This document shows positions 1 through 11,845 of a stretch of DNA of 64,000 nucleotides, in pieces. Both the position numbers and the translations under genes were made by a program. How positions within the stretch are numbered: position 1 is the first letter of the stretch; each line of letters begins with the position of its first letter. A model generated the notes under the pieces. That model was not told the DNA's origin, did no database searches, and saw only the letters and a program-made list of their open reading frames with translations. Source of the DNA: Malachius bipustulatus (taxonomy: Eukaryota; Arthropoda; Insecta; Coleoptera; Melyridae); contig OU342639.1 of the NCBI GenBank assembly GCA_910589415.1, forward strand, positions 5,898,268 through 5,962,267, in the 5' to 3' direction.

Positions 1-1880
1 AAAGTAAATAGGTAAATAATACCTGGTAGACGTACATTATCCATATAGCGCGTGAATTATGTAAAAAATAATTATTATAATTAATATTATTATTAGTGTT
101 ATGAACAATTTGGAATCCGCATCATTTGACATAAGAGTCCGGCCGGAAATAACAAAAATTATAAAATAAACAAATTACATTTTCAAAGCTATTATTACCT
201 GCCTACACAAGTATTTAACAATTTGACAGGAACAGCTAGCAGCACAAGTAAGCAAGAGTAAGTACTAAGTAGCTATAATAACTATTTATAAAGAAAAGGG
301 GCTATAAAGACCTTGTATGTGTTGTGTGTCTACTTAACCAAATAGGATAAACCGTTTTAAAGTTATAACAACCATTGTTAAACAATGACCGTTTGCGTAC
401 GTGTTTTTCATCTCGCATCTCGTCCAACGTGACTTGAAACTTATTCGGATACGATAAAAACACCCCAATTTTCAACAGTCGAAAATAGTGAAGTTCTGCC
501 ACAACCGGATTAACGAAATAAGAAATTTGCACCTATGAAAAAAATTCAAAGACTCTTTCATCGATTTAAAAGGTCGACTAGAACTTATAGAATGACTCAG
601 TAAGTAGACACTTATAAATTAAGTCTTTAGGATATAATTTTTAATCCGGCGTTTATTTAATCAAAGAAAAGGGAAACTTAAAAATTTGTTAAAAATATAT
701 ATTTTTAGTTAATTATAAATGAGGATTCTAACAATATTAATTTACAAGCCATAGCCAAAATAGAGAAATATTTTTGTTGAAAATTCCTCTAGATGCTCAA
801 TGAGATTTTTTATCTTTCGTTAATAAATTAGTGTAGAGGTACACCCCCCGCAGCGGAACAAAACTTGATTATTAGGGTTAAATCTGAAGAGCATGGAGGA
901 CAGAGCTTTACCGATCAATCTAAGGGGAACGCGATAATAACAAAAATACGATTTTGATAATTCTCGCTCTAAAGTACCCTTTTTATGAAAATCGATTTCT
1001 CTAAAAAAAAGTCCTTATTATAGAGAAAACGCAGGTTTCTCTCAGAATGAATGTTTTATTGTCAATTATATCATTATTCATGACATGATTCCTAGTTTTG
1101 AGCTTGTCGTCGATGAGTATGGGTACTGGCACTGGTCATATGGTTATATCACAAAGTGAGAATTTTCGTTAACCCACCACCGATAATATAAAAATAAATT
1201 CGTTGCTGATAAACGCATGCTTAATTTTTATATTTTTGCATAAATCTAGAAGATAAAATACAGTCGTCTACCAAGAGGTGGATAAATTTCGAGTTAAAGC
1301 CTTAATTGTTTTTTGCAAAATTATTTTTCTCGTTGAGTTGGACGATATGTCGAAGAGATATCCTGCTGAAGATAATTCATTCACCTTAAACCTTAACCCA
1401 GTAATGTCCGGAATATATTTTTTTTAACAATATAATAAAAATAATAAGCTTTATTGGTTAAAATATTTTTTTATTATAACAATTTTTGGGTAACTTTACG
1501 AGTTACCCGAAACCGTTCGTCAAATTGTGTCAAGGCTTTCTTACTTGGATTTTGAGATATTTTGATGAAACTATTATTAGTATAATGGTGCATTTTCTAA
1601 TCACCCTCAAAACTTTTTTTTTCTTATTATTAATAACAAAAACAAAAACCTTCTTGAGGCAACTGTTCAAAACAAAATGTAAAAATCTGTTCGTTAAATC
1701 CGATTTTTATTTCCACGTTTCGTTTAATTGGGATCATCAAATTTGCCTTTTTTTGACGCAATATTTGTTTCTAATTTAGAAAGAACATTTTCATTATTTT
1801 TTCAATAAACAAACAATTTATTTTTTAAAAATATACCCCTTTTTAAACCCAAAACTCTCTTTTCTCAGAATATTAGTTCT
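1..1880. other. AT-rich intergenic sequence, no gene seen
   Basis: I see no reading frame with recognisable protein character, no RNA gene and no bounded repeat here. The short open frames are AT-rich and low-complexity. Confidence 0.6.
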
Positions 1881-2387
1881 GATGTGTAACGAAACGAACC
1901 CCGGCCCGTTCGTCTTTCGCGAAAAGCCACTGTGTGATCGTCTATTTACCTCGGGGTTTCCCCTAATAGGACCGTTGTGTTTTCCTCGTTGTGTTTACCG
2001 TAGTTTTTACCGTAGTCACCCCTGCTCTTTGATTGAGGTATGCCAGGATTACTATGGCCGAAACGGATGCGCAAAAGAACCTGCTGAGATTTTTTTCTAT
2101 TTCGGCGGATTCGAATTTCATTCGGAAAAGCGGGGAAATTTACTGAGACTTGTTGTTAACTGTTGGCTCCCTGTCGGATGTCTAAAAGCGAGTGATGAGC
2201 GAGAGAATTTGTTTGCAAGGGCGTAAAATGGTGAAGTGCGAGAGGGGCTGTGATTTTGCACAGAGAGTACAAAAAAATGTAAAGCGAAGAGAGATCCCTT
2301 TCATGCATTTTTCAAACTCCAATCCATTTCGGATTCCACTCTTTTGCACACCTGTGCTTTCTTATTATTTCGTTTTGCTTTTGTTTC

Positions 2388-2635
2388 GGTTACAGACTAC
2401 CCGGTATATTGCGGGAATGTCTGTCTGTTTAACTATTCAACGATTTTCTTTGCCTAATTTCCTTTTCCTGATTTCTTTGATTTCATTTCAAGCAACTGCT
2501 TGAATTAATTAAAGAATACAACCATGTTGGTTACAGACTACCCGGGCTATGGCGGGAATGTCTGTCTCGTTTGCCTATTCAACGATTTTCCTTGCCTAAT
2601 TTCCTTTTCCTAGCTTCTTTGATTTCAATTCATTC
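2388..2635. repeat. Diverged direct duplication, 141-bp spacing
   Basis: Two related blocks start with GGTTACAGACTACCCGG at about 2388 and 2529. Both continue through a similar pyrimidine-rich stretch (CAACGATTTTC, then TTGCCTAATTTCC). They lie in a wider degenerate zone (about 1,880-4,270) that differs in texture from the AT-rich sequence before it and is probably old transposon sequence. I recognise no protein in it. Confidence 0.6.
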
Positions 2636-2844
2636 GAGTACAGGGTTGTCACTTCTCCTGAATTTTGATTTCGTATCTTTTATAAAATCGTTCCTTCCCA
2701 TTCTCTTTTATTTAATGATTTTATTTTCACAGTTGATTTACCTGGGAGAGTGAATTATTTCACCTCCGTTTATTTAATTCATAACCTGGGTGATACTGTA
2801 TTTAGTTATCACTTTGTATACCTTGTTGTTATTTGTCTTGTTCT

Positions 2845-3020
2845 ACCTTTTATTGCACCCGTCGATGCTGCCTCGTCAGGCGACCTTTATGTCACATATG
2901 TTACCTTGCCCTTAGGCATTTGTCACTGTTATACCTTTTATTGCACCTGTCGATGCTGCCCCGTAAGGCGACCTTTATGTCACATATGTTACCTTGCCCT
3001 TAGGCATTTGTCACTGTCAT
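2845..3020. repeat. 88-bp tandem duplication (2 copies)
   Basis: Two adjacent copies of an 88-bp unit begin at 2845 and 2933. Each contains CGATGCTGCC, then GGCGACCTTTATGTCACATA and CCCTTAGGCATTTGTCACTG. They are nearly identical, so the duplication is recent compared with its surroundings. An open frame crosses it only because 88 bp happens to lack stops; I do not regard it as coding. Confidence 0.8.
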
Positions 3021-4274
3021 ACCTGGTGATTTACCTTACTCGTCATTCGAGTGCTTTTCGGATTGAAACCTTAATCAACTGTACTATTGTAGATTTTTCT
3101 ACACACCTTAATTTATTACCCAGAGCATGTTGGCTCCGTTCTTCTCTCGAAAATCTTTGTTCCTCAACGTGATTATTAGCTGACCATACTACAGACCACG
3201 ACTCTTTAACCATTAATCTAGTTAATGATTGAAAATGCTGTACTTTTGTTTATCATTCGTGTTTAGGCTTGTTTACAGACAAATTACTTAATCTTTTGTA
3301 TCGGTACCAGCCACCGGTCTGCCAGTAACACGAGTACGTCGGCCTATCACCCCAAAGAGCGTAGATAGTATGATGAGAAACATAATAATAGCGTTTGTCA
3401 CATAAGATTCAGGTGTGTATAAAATCTGGTTAGAAGAGATTCGGAAAAACGACCTTATAATGATCAATTTGGTTTTTGACTTTAAATTGGCTTTACCCAT
3501 TCTCGAGGCCGGTCTAATTTTGGTGATTTTGATTATCTATTCGCTGATTTGCCTATCCTACACTGCGGGAATTTTATTGCCCCGTGACGTGCTACGATTT
3601 CCACTTTAAAGAGTCCTGCCCTTTTTCCGGCTCCCTGAGGTCTCCATCTGGACATCGAGATGAATGCCTCCCCCAACGTTTGGTAATCGAGTACCTATCA
3701 TGAATCCTAATTGAGTGTAGTAATGGAACTGGTATTTCCTGATAATATTTGCGAGTAGCAGTTGCTACATCTGACAACCCTGCCTTAGCTTGCTTGGTTC
3801 TATCTGAGAGTGCAACCTACTGTTGCGAGTTCCTGTCATATAGCGCCATACAATGGGAAGAATGGCTCGTTTTCACTTTCTAAATCGTATTATTTAAAAT
3901 GACTGCTTCCTGCCTAACTTGGTTTATTTCTAATAACGTGCCGCTTTAATTATTATTCACAGGTTATTTTATTCCTGACCTGGGTCCATTTTCTTCCTAG
4001 CTCTATCTCGATTTCCTATTCATAAATTATTTGTTGTTGAGGGATTGCTTCCTGCCGCGGACTCTTTATTGGTTAACGTGATTGAGTAGGTAGGTACCTA
4101 CTAGGTATTTGTCGCTGATGCCGCCTAATTCCTAGCTGACTATTTTTCTTGATTTAAAATGGGATCTGCGCTCGTGGATTTGCCGAATCTGTTTGATTAT
4201 TTATTTATGTTGATTTTGTTTCGAAGAGAGATCTTCCCTAACTATTTTCTCATTGGGTTTTCTGGGTTTAGGAG

Positions 4275-4868
4275 GGAAATTCGGCCGGAGTTCACTCGTC
4301 ATCTCTGGCTGAATTATCGGGTTAGAATTGTGATTAGAAGTTCTGTTCGGGTGCTATTTGACCCTAACCAAATTGGCAATGGAAATTCTCAGGTAGATGA
4401 TGGAAAACTCAGCCGGAGTTCACATAAACGTCGTCTCTGGCTGAATTATCGGGTAAAGAAGTGTGATTTAGAAGTTTGTTCGGGTGCGAGTTGACCCTAA
4501 TTAAATTGGCAATGGAAATTCTCAGGTAGATGATGGAAAACTCAGCCGGAGTTCACATAAACGCCGTCTCTGGCTGAATTATCGGGTAAAGAAGTGTGAT
4601 TTAGAAGTTTGTTCGGGTGCTATTCGACCCTAACCAAATTGGCAATGGAAATTCTCAGGTAGATGATGGAAAACTCAGCCGGAGTTCACATAAACGTCGT
4701 CTCTGGCTGAATTATCGGGTAAAGAAGTGTGATTTAGAAGTTTGTTCGGGTGCGAGTTGACCCTAATTAAATTGGCAATGGAAATTCTCAGGTAGATGAT
4801 GGAAAACTCAGCCGGAGTTCACATAAACGTCGTCTCTGGCTGAATTATCGGGTAAAGAAGTGTGATTT
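4275..4868. repeat. 133-bp tandem repeat array, left part
   Basis: Units contain GAAGTTTGTTCGGGTG, ATTGGCAATGGAAATTCTCA, CCGGAGTTCACATAAACG and CTCTGGCTGAATTATCGGG. The GAAG marker recurs at 4337 (diverged), 4471, 4604 and 4737, giving a 133-134 bp period. The next copy would start at about 4870, but the array is broken at 4868 by a retrotransposon and resumes at 7714. The copies become more alike toward the insertion point. Confidence 0.9.
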
Positions 4869-7682
4869 CCTTCATCATCTAGACGAATTACTTGAAGCGG
4901 CTTCCCGATTCTCAAATAACGTAGTTCTTGCCGCAGACTTCAATATTGATGTTCTCTGTGACAACCCTAGCACCTCTAGTCTGACCGAGATTCTATCTTC
5001 ACATGGCTTCCAACTATGCTTCAGCAGTCCGACTAGGGTCACTAATACCTCCGCAACTTGCATTGATAATATTGCAATTTCTGGAGTACTAAGACTATTC
5101 TGCAGCAACACAATACCTACGTTTATTTCTGACCACCACGCACTTCATGCTACGCTTCGACTTCCGGACTCGGCCGGTGCCCACGGAAGCGGCAGTAATC
5201 CCGTGGTGAGATGGAAGAGGGACATAAATGACCCCCTGCTCCTCGCTCAGTTTCAAAACGAGCTGCTAAACGTTGACTGGCAGGAACTTCTGGATGCCCC
5301 CGATATCAATTCCAAATACTTCTGCTTCGCTAACACTCTCTCTTATTATTTTGACTGGTATTTTCCTCTCAGAAAATCACGAATTCGTGATTCTGGGCTT
5401 ACCAGACCTCGATGGCTTACCCCAGAAATACGTCAACTTTATGACAGAATAAATTTCCTAAATGAACTGAAAAATACATCCAACGAGCAGTTCAAGTGCC
5501 AGTTAGCCAGCCTTAAGCGAAAGTTCGGGTATTTGGTGAGACGCGAGACCAGACGTCGCAATGACATATATATCAGCGAATCCGAAAATCCAATTAAATC
5601 TGGATGGTCTCTCATAAACAAACATTGTCAGTCGGCAAGCAAGTCTCGGAAGATCGAGGAACTTAATTGTCAAAACTCAGTCAAGACGGATCCTGGAGAA
5701 ATTGCTGAGATACTCAACAGCGTATTTCTTTCAAACAACTCTCCCACCGTCAGCCACACTCACGGATCCACTGTGCCTGTTGTCGTCTTTTCGTCATCTT
5801 TCATGTTGTACCCTACATCACCTGGCGAAATTATAAGGCTAGCATCCAGATTTAAAAACAAAAAGTCGTCAGGTCTAGACGAGATTCCTTCCTTCATTGC
5901 GAAGTATTGTATATCTGAACTTGCGCAACCCTTATCGGAAATTTATAACAACTCCTTTGAGACCGGCGTATTCCCCGATAAACTCAAGACAGCCGTGGTT
6001 AAACCCATTTACAAGAAGGGCGACGTCAAAGACCCAGACAACTACAGACCAATCAGCTTACTATCCGTGTTTGATAAAATTCTCGAATCCCTCGTCTCCT
6101 CGCGTCTTCTTGACTTCTTAAATAAGACTGAGACTCTTTCCCGCTCCCAACATGGTTTCCTAAGGAACAGATCAACTGAGACGGCTCTAATACAACTTAC
6201 TGAGTACATCTCTGAGGGCATGGAGGAGGGCATGCGAACGGCTGGATGGCTTCTGGACCTTTCCAAGGCTTTCGATAGTGTGTGCCACGAATGCCTGCTT
6301 CGGAAGCTGGAGAGCATTGGTGTTCGCGGATTGCCCCTAAAGTGGTTTACCAGCTACTTACGGGAAAGAACCCAGGCGGTACAGCTCCCTGCGTCTGATG
6401 GTCGATTTGTGAGATCCCACTTTGCTCCAATCTTCTCAGGAGTACCCCAGGGTAGCGTACTCGGCCCGCTTCTTTTCCTTATTTTCATTAACGATTTGGG
6501 CTCCTCAATTTCTTCCCCCACCTCTCTATGTGTTAATTATGCAGACGATACAACCATCCTCATCAGGTTGAAAACAAACGACCTCACTGAAATAATAAAA
6601 TCAACTAAACTTCCATTAGAAGCAGCATCTTTATGGCTTAGAGAAAATAAACTAAGACTGAATTTAACAAAAACCGAGTTGATTGACTTCCATTCTTGCC
6701 GTTCTCGCCTTCCTCCTTTACCGCCCATCCCAACCGTTAGTACTGAGATCTCTCCTACGCGGGTTGTGAAATTCTTGGGCTTTTACATCGATCAAAACTT
6801 GAACTGGCTGACTCACACTGACCACTTGTGCCGACGCCTTGCTAGCTCCTGCTTCCTTCTGAAACAACTCCAACACACTGTGTCTCATGACGTTCTTCTC
6901 TCCGCATACTACGGACATTTTTACAGTCACATCTCCTATGGCCTGGCCGTATGGGGCGGATCACAGAGTTCTTTACGCAGAGTTTTTCTTCTGCAGAAGA
7001 GAGCTATCAGGATACTGGCAGGCTTGTCCATAGATCAGTCCTGTAGGGGTCACTTCAGGCGTCTCGGTCTCCTCACGTTGCCCGCTGTTTATGTCTTCTC
7101 TCTTCTCAAACTGATTTACAAACATCAAGCCAAACTTAATCGTTTCCGATTCACACACCATTATCAGACCAGGCTTAATCTTTTCAAACTCACCATCTCA
7201 CTTCCACCGAAAGGACATTCACGTAAACGGCCATAAAATTCCTTAATCACTTCAGGATAGACCCCGCAACCTTTGGATTCTCTCAGTTCAAGGCACATCT
7301 CCGAAGTTATCTCACAGACCTGGAACCCTATTCTACCATGGATATTCTGTCTTCCTCCCCCCCCCTCCACACCCTTATTGATTCATTAACCTAGCACCTT
7401 GTCACTAGGATATGTATAATTTGTAAACGACAATGTAGTGTATACAATGACTAGCATTAGATTCTGGAAATTTTCCTTTATTTGGTCTTCTCAATTTTCT
7501 CTGATGCATTTGTGATTGTGATCAATGTGTTATAATGCCAATCGCTTGCGTATGACCTTTTGATTACGCAGGCGAATTTATGTGTACTACTGCGGTTTGT
7601 TCTTTGTTTGTGAATTATTATCATCGCTTACAACGCTATTGTACTAATCAATGATTGTTGAATTTAATGGTACAATAAAGAG

Positions 7683-7713
<31 letters not shown>
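4869..7713 (+). mobile_element. 5'-truncated non-LTR retrotransposon (Jockey/CR1 superfamily)
   Basis: The insertion lies exactly inside a unit of the 133-bp array. The left flank ends GTGATTT at 4868 and the right flank resumes ATTTAGAAG at 7714, so the likely target duplication is ATTT. The 3' end is a polyadenylation-like AATAAA at about 7674 followed by a (TTA)n microsatellite tail. The 5' end starts in the middle of the endonuclease domain, which is normal for aborted target-primed reverse transcription. It encodes one long open frame with endonuclease and reverse transcriptase. The clade is inferred from motif appearance only. Confidence 0.88.
4870..7236 (+). CDS. LINE ORF2: partial AP endonuclease + reverse transcriptase
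   Basis: One frame is open from the 5' junction at 4870 to the stop at 7236 (about 788 residues), with no internal stop or frameshift. Its first 110 residues are the C-terminal half of an AP-like endonuclease: AADFNID near 4934 and the catalytic SDHH near 5130. The reverse transcriptase follows, with [25 protein letters not shown] (first catalytic Asp), SGVPQGSVLGPLLFL and NYADDTTIL (the two catalytic Asp), then a thumb region with LGFYIDQNLNW. The N-terminal endonuclease half and any ORF1 are absent, so it cannot move on its own. The intact frame suggests a recent insertion. No start codon decides the beginning, because the element is 5' truncated. Confidence 0.9.
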   Translation, partial: LHHLDELLEAASRFSNNVVLAADFNIDVLCDNPSTSSLTEILSSHGFQLCFSSPTRVTNTSATCIDNIAISGVLRLFCSNTIPTFISDHHALHATLRLPDSAGAHGSGSNPVVRWKRDINDPLLLAQFQNELLNVDWQELLDAPDINSKYFCFANTLSYYFDWYFPLRKSRIRDSGLTRPRWLTPEIRQLYDRINFLNELKNTSNEQFKCQLASLKRKFGYLVRRETRRRNDIYISESENPIKSGWSLINKHCQSASKSRKIEELNCQNSVKTDPGEIAEILNSVFLSNNSPTVSHTHGSTVPVVVFSSSFMLYPTSPGEIIRLASRFKNKKSSGLDEIPSFIAKYCISELAQPLSEIYNNSFETGVFPDKLKTAVVKPIYKKGDVKDPDNYRPISLLSVFDKILESLVSSRLLDFLNKTETLSRSQHGFLRNRSTETALIQLTEYISEGMEEGMRTAGWLLDLSKAFDSVCHECLLRKLESIGVRGLPLKWFTSYLRERTQAVQLPASDGRFVRSHFAPIFSGVPQGSVLGPLLFLIFINDLGSSISSPTSLCVNYADDTTILIRLKTNDLTEIIKSTKLPLEAASLWLRENKLRLNLTKTELIDFHSCRSRLPPLPPIPTVSTEISPTRVVKFLGFYIDQNLNWLTHTDHLCRRLASSCFLLKQLQHTVSHDVLLSAYYGHFYSHISYGLAVWGGSQSSLRRVFLLQKRAIRILAGLSIDQSCRGHFRRLGLLTLPAVYVFSLLKLIYKHQAKLNRFRFTHHYQTRLNLFKLTISLPPKGHSRKRP

Positions 7714-7716
<3 letters not shown>

Positions 7717-7905
7717 TAGAAGTTTGTTCGGGTGCGAGTTGACCCTAACTAAATTGGCAATGGAAATTCTCAGGTAGATTAAGGAAAACTCGCCGGAGTT
7801 CACATAACGTCGTCTCTGGCTGAATTTTTGGTTAAAGAAGGATTTGCAGGCCGGAGTTCATATAACGTCATCTCTGGCCAACAATTAAAGGGTTAAGGAG
7901 TCAGA
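7714..7905. repeat. 133-bp tandem repeat array, right part
   Basis: The array resumes with TTAGAAGTTTGTTCGGGTG directly after the LINE tail. It runs through one slightly shortened unit and a decayed final unit (CCGGAGTTCATATAACG near 7852, then TCTCTGGCC). It then dissolves into unique sequence. Confidence 0.85.
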
Positions 7906-8746
7906 TGCGACCTGCTTGGAAGCTGATCTTCATCTGCTTGGAGCAGCGGTAGGACCTCTGCTTTTATAGAAGCAGTCGCCCGCTTTCTAAACACCACGCA
8001 ACAATGCACCTTATTGACATTGCCTCATACCGTGATTTATTTCTTAATCGTATTTTCCTAATCACGGGACTTAGCGATTTGACCTCGCGGCTACCTTACT
8101 GAATTGTCCTAAACCTGAACTACCTAAATTTTCCTTCAAATCGGCCGACGCGTTCTGCACCTTCCCATTGTGTCTAGCTATTATAATTGCACCGGCTTAA
8201 CTTTCATTTCGCGTTTTCACCTACTTGCTATCTCGGGACCATGCTGTATTTCCGGCTGCCTTCATTTATTTATTCGTTTTATCGATTGGTGTAATTTTCA
8301 TTATCGTAGGTGTAATATCGAACGAGTTACTATTGTCCTTGCATGAAGTTATTGTTTGATTCATGATTTCACCCGGTCTGTATCTTTCCGCCCGTTCTTG
8401 TATGTAGGTCACCTATTATTCTCCGTCACGCGGACGGAGAGTGTCTCGACACAATGCCATCTGGTCAACTTCTACCCTAGCTTCGCCGTCTCTTCAATGT
8501 TGTTAAAAGTGCTGGAACTCCACTAGCTAGAGCGCTTCTATTTTATGAATATCTAATGTGCTGGCAGGAATCGTTTCTATTGATGCAACGGCGCGTAGCT
8601 GTATTTAATTTCCTAACAATTTTACCTTTAGGTATTTACGTACCTAATGCTTGCACTGTTTGCTTTTTCGATTCGGGCTGATTTAATGAGGGCGAAGGAA
8701 ATATTTTCCTTCTCATCCTACCTAGGTGCGATCCATTTCAGATGCA
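7906..8746. other. Degenerate sequence after tandem array, no gene seen
   Basis: It resembles the zone at 1,880-4,270 in texture and is probably the other side of the same old repeat. A short inverted motif (CTCCGT near 8420, ACGGAG near 8434) is visible. I find no open frame or RNA gene. Confidence 0.45.
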
Positions 8747-9244
8747 AAAAGTGGAGTTCTAGATTTCTTATATATTTTCGCAAATAGTTCTCCAAAACCC
8801 AGTTTTTGCAATAAAATTTTGAAAAAAATCGCTGAAAATGAGTTTTAATCAAAGTTCTGAGTAGTCCCCGAAGAGTTCTGTTGAAAAGTCCTCTTTAACT
8901 TCATTGCTACTTGCAAAAATGATTGTCAATAATAAATAAAAGCAACTTAGAGTTATCAAAATAATCGCCGAAAAAGAGTTTTGATTAGGGTTCTGGGTAG
9001 CCTCAAAGAGTTATTCGGAGAACTCTATAATTTAATTGTTGAGCTATGAAACAAAATGGCCGAAAATGATTTCTGATTAGAATTCTGGGTAGTGGAAGAG
9101 ACTTTCCCTCTATAGAACTCTTCGGACACTACTCAGAATTCTGATAAAATCTTATTTCTTAAGATTAAAAAAAGAACTTTATTGCAACAATTTTCTTGCA
9201 GAACTTTTTGCGAAAATATGCAGGAACTCTGGAACTCCACTTTT
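8747..9244. repeat. Foldback element with internal direct repeats
   Basis: The left end reads AAAGTGGAGTTCTAG and the right end is its inverse, GGAACTCCACTTTT. The arms are about 130 bp and pair imperfectly (for example TATTTTCGCAAA with TTTGCGAAAATA). Inside, a block with CGCTGAAAATGAGTTTTAAT, TTCTGAGTAG and AAGAGTTCT is repeated about three times in direct orientation (near 8829, 8963 and 9056). No protein is encoded. It is probably a non-autonomous DNA element. Confidence 0.7.
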
Positions 9245-10149
9245 GGCTCAAAAATATTTTTTTGAGAAAAAAAGGCTTTTTAAAGGGCTTCGTTCCGGCG
9301 AATTATTTGAAATTTTTATACAGGTGTCCCACGACATAACTGCCATAGCTTAAGGGTAGGTGTAGTTTTTCAAGTCGATTCGGAATCTGGTTTTGAAATT
9401 TTCCTGAGGCCCTTCGTTTCGATTATACAGGGTGATTTGTGAAATTTGCTGAAATCTTTGATGAGCGATATCTTTTGAACAAATTGATCGAATTTAACGA
9501 AATTTGGTAGATATGCTCTACTAATGACACTTAATAGCTCGCATTTTTCACCGATTCGAAAACTGCACGGCCGTACTTACTTTTTTGTTATCTTTCGGTT
9601 TTGTCGAAAAGTTCACCCTGTATGCATTTTATTCAAGCTTTGGTGCCATTTTCTAAAACTACGTGAAAGATGCTACAATTGTGGTAAAAAAATACTTGGC
9701 ATCATTAAACTGAAACGAGAAGAAAATTAAGTTTTTTAGTTTTTTATTCGGGATTTCAATTCATGTGTTGTAAATAATTTAAGAAAAATCAAATGTGGTT
9801 TTTTAAAACTTGCGTATTTTGTAGTTATGTATTTCAAATAAATTTACTTTATCTACAGATTTAGCCAAGATTGGGGACCCTTCTACAGATTGTTTCGAGC
9901 TAAAAATAAGTTTTAACAGCAAAATAAATAACACAATTTAACACATTACCACGTAGACAAATAAGTATCCACATAAACGAAACAGGAAGAAAAATATCAA
10001 CACAAAATGTTGGGAAGAAAAACTACAATTCAGTGCAGGTAATGGTCAAGCAGGAGACCACATTTCCTCAACACATTTCCTAGACTTTTGGAGTAAATCT
10101 CGGTTGCCCTGCCCATCACTTCAATCCTATCTAATTTACATTCCTATTT

Positions 10150-10439
10150 TCCAACAGGTGAGAGGTGACGAGGCTGCTAGACGTGCACTTTTCAGTGGAT
10201 TCTAGGACACAGACGGCATATTCCTAGAATTATTTTCACTGATGAAGCTCAGTTTACGAGGTATGGGGTGTTTAATACTCAAACGCGCATATTTGGTCAG
10301 AAGAGAACCCCCATTCGCAGCGGAAATTTTCTTTGAATGTGTGGTGTGGTCTAATTGATCACAAACTCATTGGCCCCCCACTTTTTCGAGTAAAGACTAA
10401 CCGGACCGATCTACCGCAATTTCCTAGAAAACAATTATT
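10150..10439 (+). pseudogene. DDE transposase fragment (Tc1/mariner-like), decayed
   Basis: Pieces of a transposase can be read with frame changes. GDEAARRALFSGF is near 10165, and IIFTDEAQFTRYGVFN near 10222 carries the FTDEA catalytic Asp. After one frameshift SLNVWCGLIDHKLIGPP appears, then PIYRNFLENN near 10410. This fits the DDE superfamily endonuclease fold of arthropod Tc1/mariner-like elements. There are internal stops and a frameshift, and the part with the later catalytic residues is missing. It lies between the long inverted repeats, so it is the remnant of this element's own transposase, cut off at 10439 by the LINE. Confidence 0.75.
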
Positions 10440-11797
10440 ATGAGCAATTACTTCAATAGTGTCATCTATCTACCAGTGGCACTGCTTTCAATAATATCCA
10501 AGATTATGGAGAAAGCTATTAACCAACATCTTTTAAAATACTTGGAAGGAGCTAATATAATCAGCGACCGCCAATACGGATTCCGCAAACAGAGGTCAAC
10601 TGGTGATCTCCTCACTTACGTCACCGAGCTGTGGAACAGCGCAATCGAGCACCATGGGGAGTCTCGAGGGGTTGCGCTTGATATTTCTAGAGCTTTCGAC
10701 CGTGTTTGGCATGATGGACTATTGGCAAAACTGCAGGCCTATGGCATGCCCGAGAAATTCTGCTTGTGGCTTGCGAGTTATCTCGGAGATCGTTCATTAC
10801 AGGTGGCAGTCGATGGAGTTCTTTCTGAGACCTTTTCCATCAATGCCGGTGTGCCTCAGGGATCCATTTTATCTCCGACTCTCTTTCTAATATTTATAAA
10901 CGACTTGCTTGAAACAACAAGAAATCCAATATACAGTTTTGCCGACGACAGTACCCTCATATCTTCTTATACGTTAGATGCGCGAACATCTGCCATCGAC
11001 GCACAGACTCGCAGGGAGCAAGAAGTTGCCATACTTAACAATGACTTGCAGGATATTCTAGCTTGGGGCGATAGAAACCAGTCCAATTTAATGCTGGAAA
11101 AACCCAAGCAGCCATCTTCTCTAAAAAGGCCAACGTTTTGGAGCCAGATATGATGATGGCGGGACATTCTCTTACCCCAGCGTCATCTCTTCGTTTACTT
11201 GGAGTGAGCCTTGGAGCGAACATGTCTTGGCATGATCATGTTGCAGGTCTGGCGAAGAGTGCTTCTCAAAAACTTGGAACACTCTTCCACACGAAGAAAT
11301 TTTATACACCACAACAGCTTCTCCTCTTGTACAAGGCTCAAATCCGACCATCCTTGGAGTACTGCTCACATATTTGGAGCTCAGCTCCCAAACATACGCT
11401 GAGACTACTCGACTCTATTCAGAAAAGAGCCATCCGCTTGATTGGGGACCCAAACTTGACAAAAAATTTAGACACTCTCGAACATCGAAGAAGAGCAGCT
11501 GACCTGAGTCTGTTTTACAGATATTTCAATGGAAAGTGTTCAAAAGACGTGGCCCGCTTGATCCCACCAAGATCAAGACCGGGCAGAAATACACGCCGAG
11601 CCGCAGACGCTCATCCGTATCAGGTTCAGCTCGTTACACCTCGTATCACCCTATTTCAGACTTCTTTTATGTATAGAACCGCATCACTTTGGAATAGCAT
11701 TCCAAAGGGCGTGTTTCCCGAAGTATACAACCTACAGAGATTCAAGGCCAACGTGAATCGATATTTCCGCTCATGCACCGCTCCCAGAGCGTCATAG
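10440..11797 (+). pseudogene. LINE reverse transcriptase, frameshifted
   Basis: The first frame (10440-11153) has ISKIMEKAINQHLLKYL, YGFRKQRSTGDLL, ALDISRAFDRVWH (catalytic Asp), AGVPQGSILSPTLFLIFIND and FADDSTL (catalytic Asp pair). A frameshift around 11100-11150 moves the thumb and C-terminal part (LLGVSLGANMSWHDH, CSHIWSSAPKHTL, KRAIRLIGD) into the frame ending at 11797. The endonuclease and the first part of the RT fingers are missing. The N-terminal Met at 10440 is accidental. It belongs to a different LINE family from the copy at 4,869 (FADDSTL against YADDTTIL, A tail against TTA tail). Confidence 0.85.
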
Positions 11798-11845
11798 GGA
11801 TTTCCCTTCAGTGCATGTGCATTTTCAATAAAAAAAAATAAAGCG
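10440..11845 (+). mobile_element. 5'-truncated non-LTR retrotransposon inserted in the transposon
   Basis: The sequence switches from transposase to reverse transcriptase at about 10440. It ends with an AATAAA-type signal and an A-rich tail at 11827-11842, just before the right inverted repeat. No target duplication is visible, and the rest of the transposase is not found after the tail, so deletion probably accompanied or followed insertion. Confidence 0.8.

Noticed and set aside
1882..3172. Several open frames of 60-140 residues
   Set aside because: They overlap in different frames and cross tandem duplications, are hydrophobic and low-complexity, and have no recognisable family.
4159..4494. 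111-residue open frame
   Set aside because: It runs into the 133-bp tandem array and repeats its translation; no domain is recognised.
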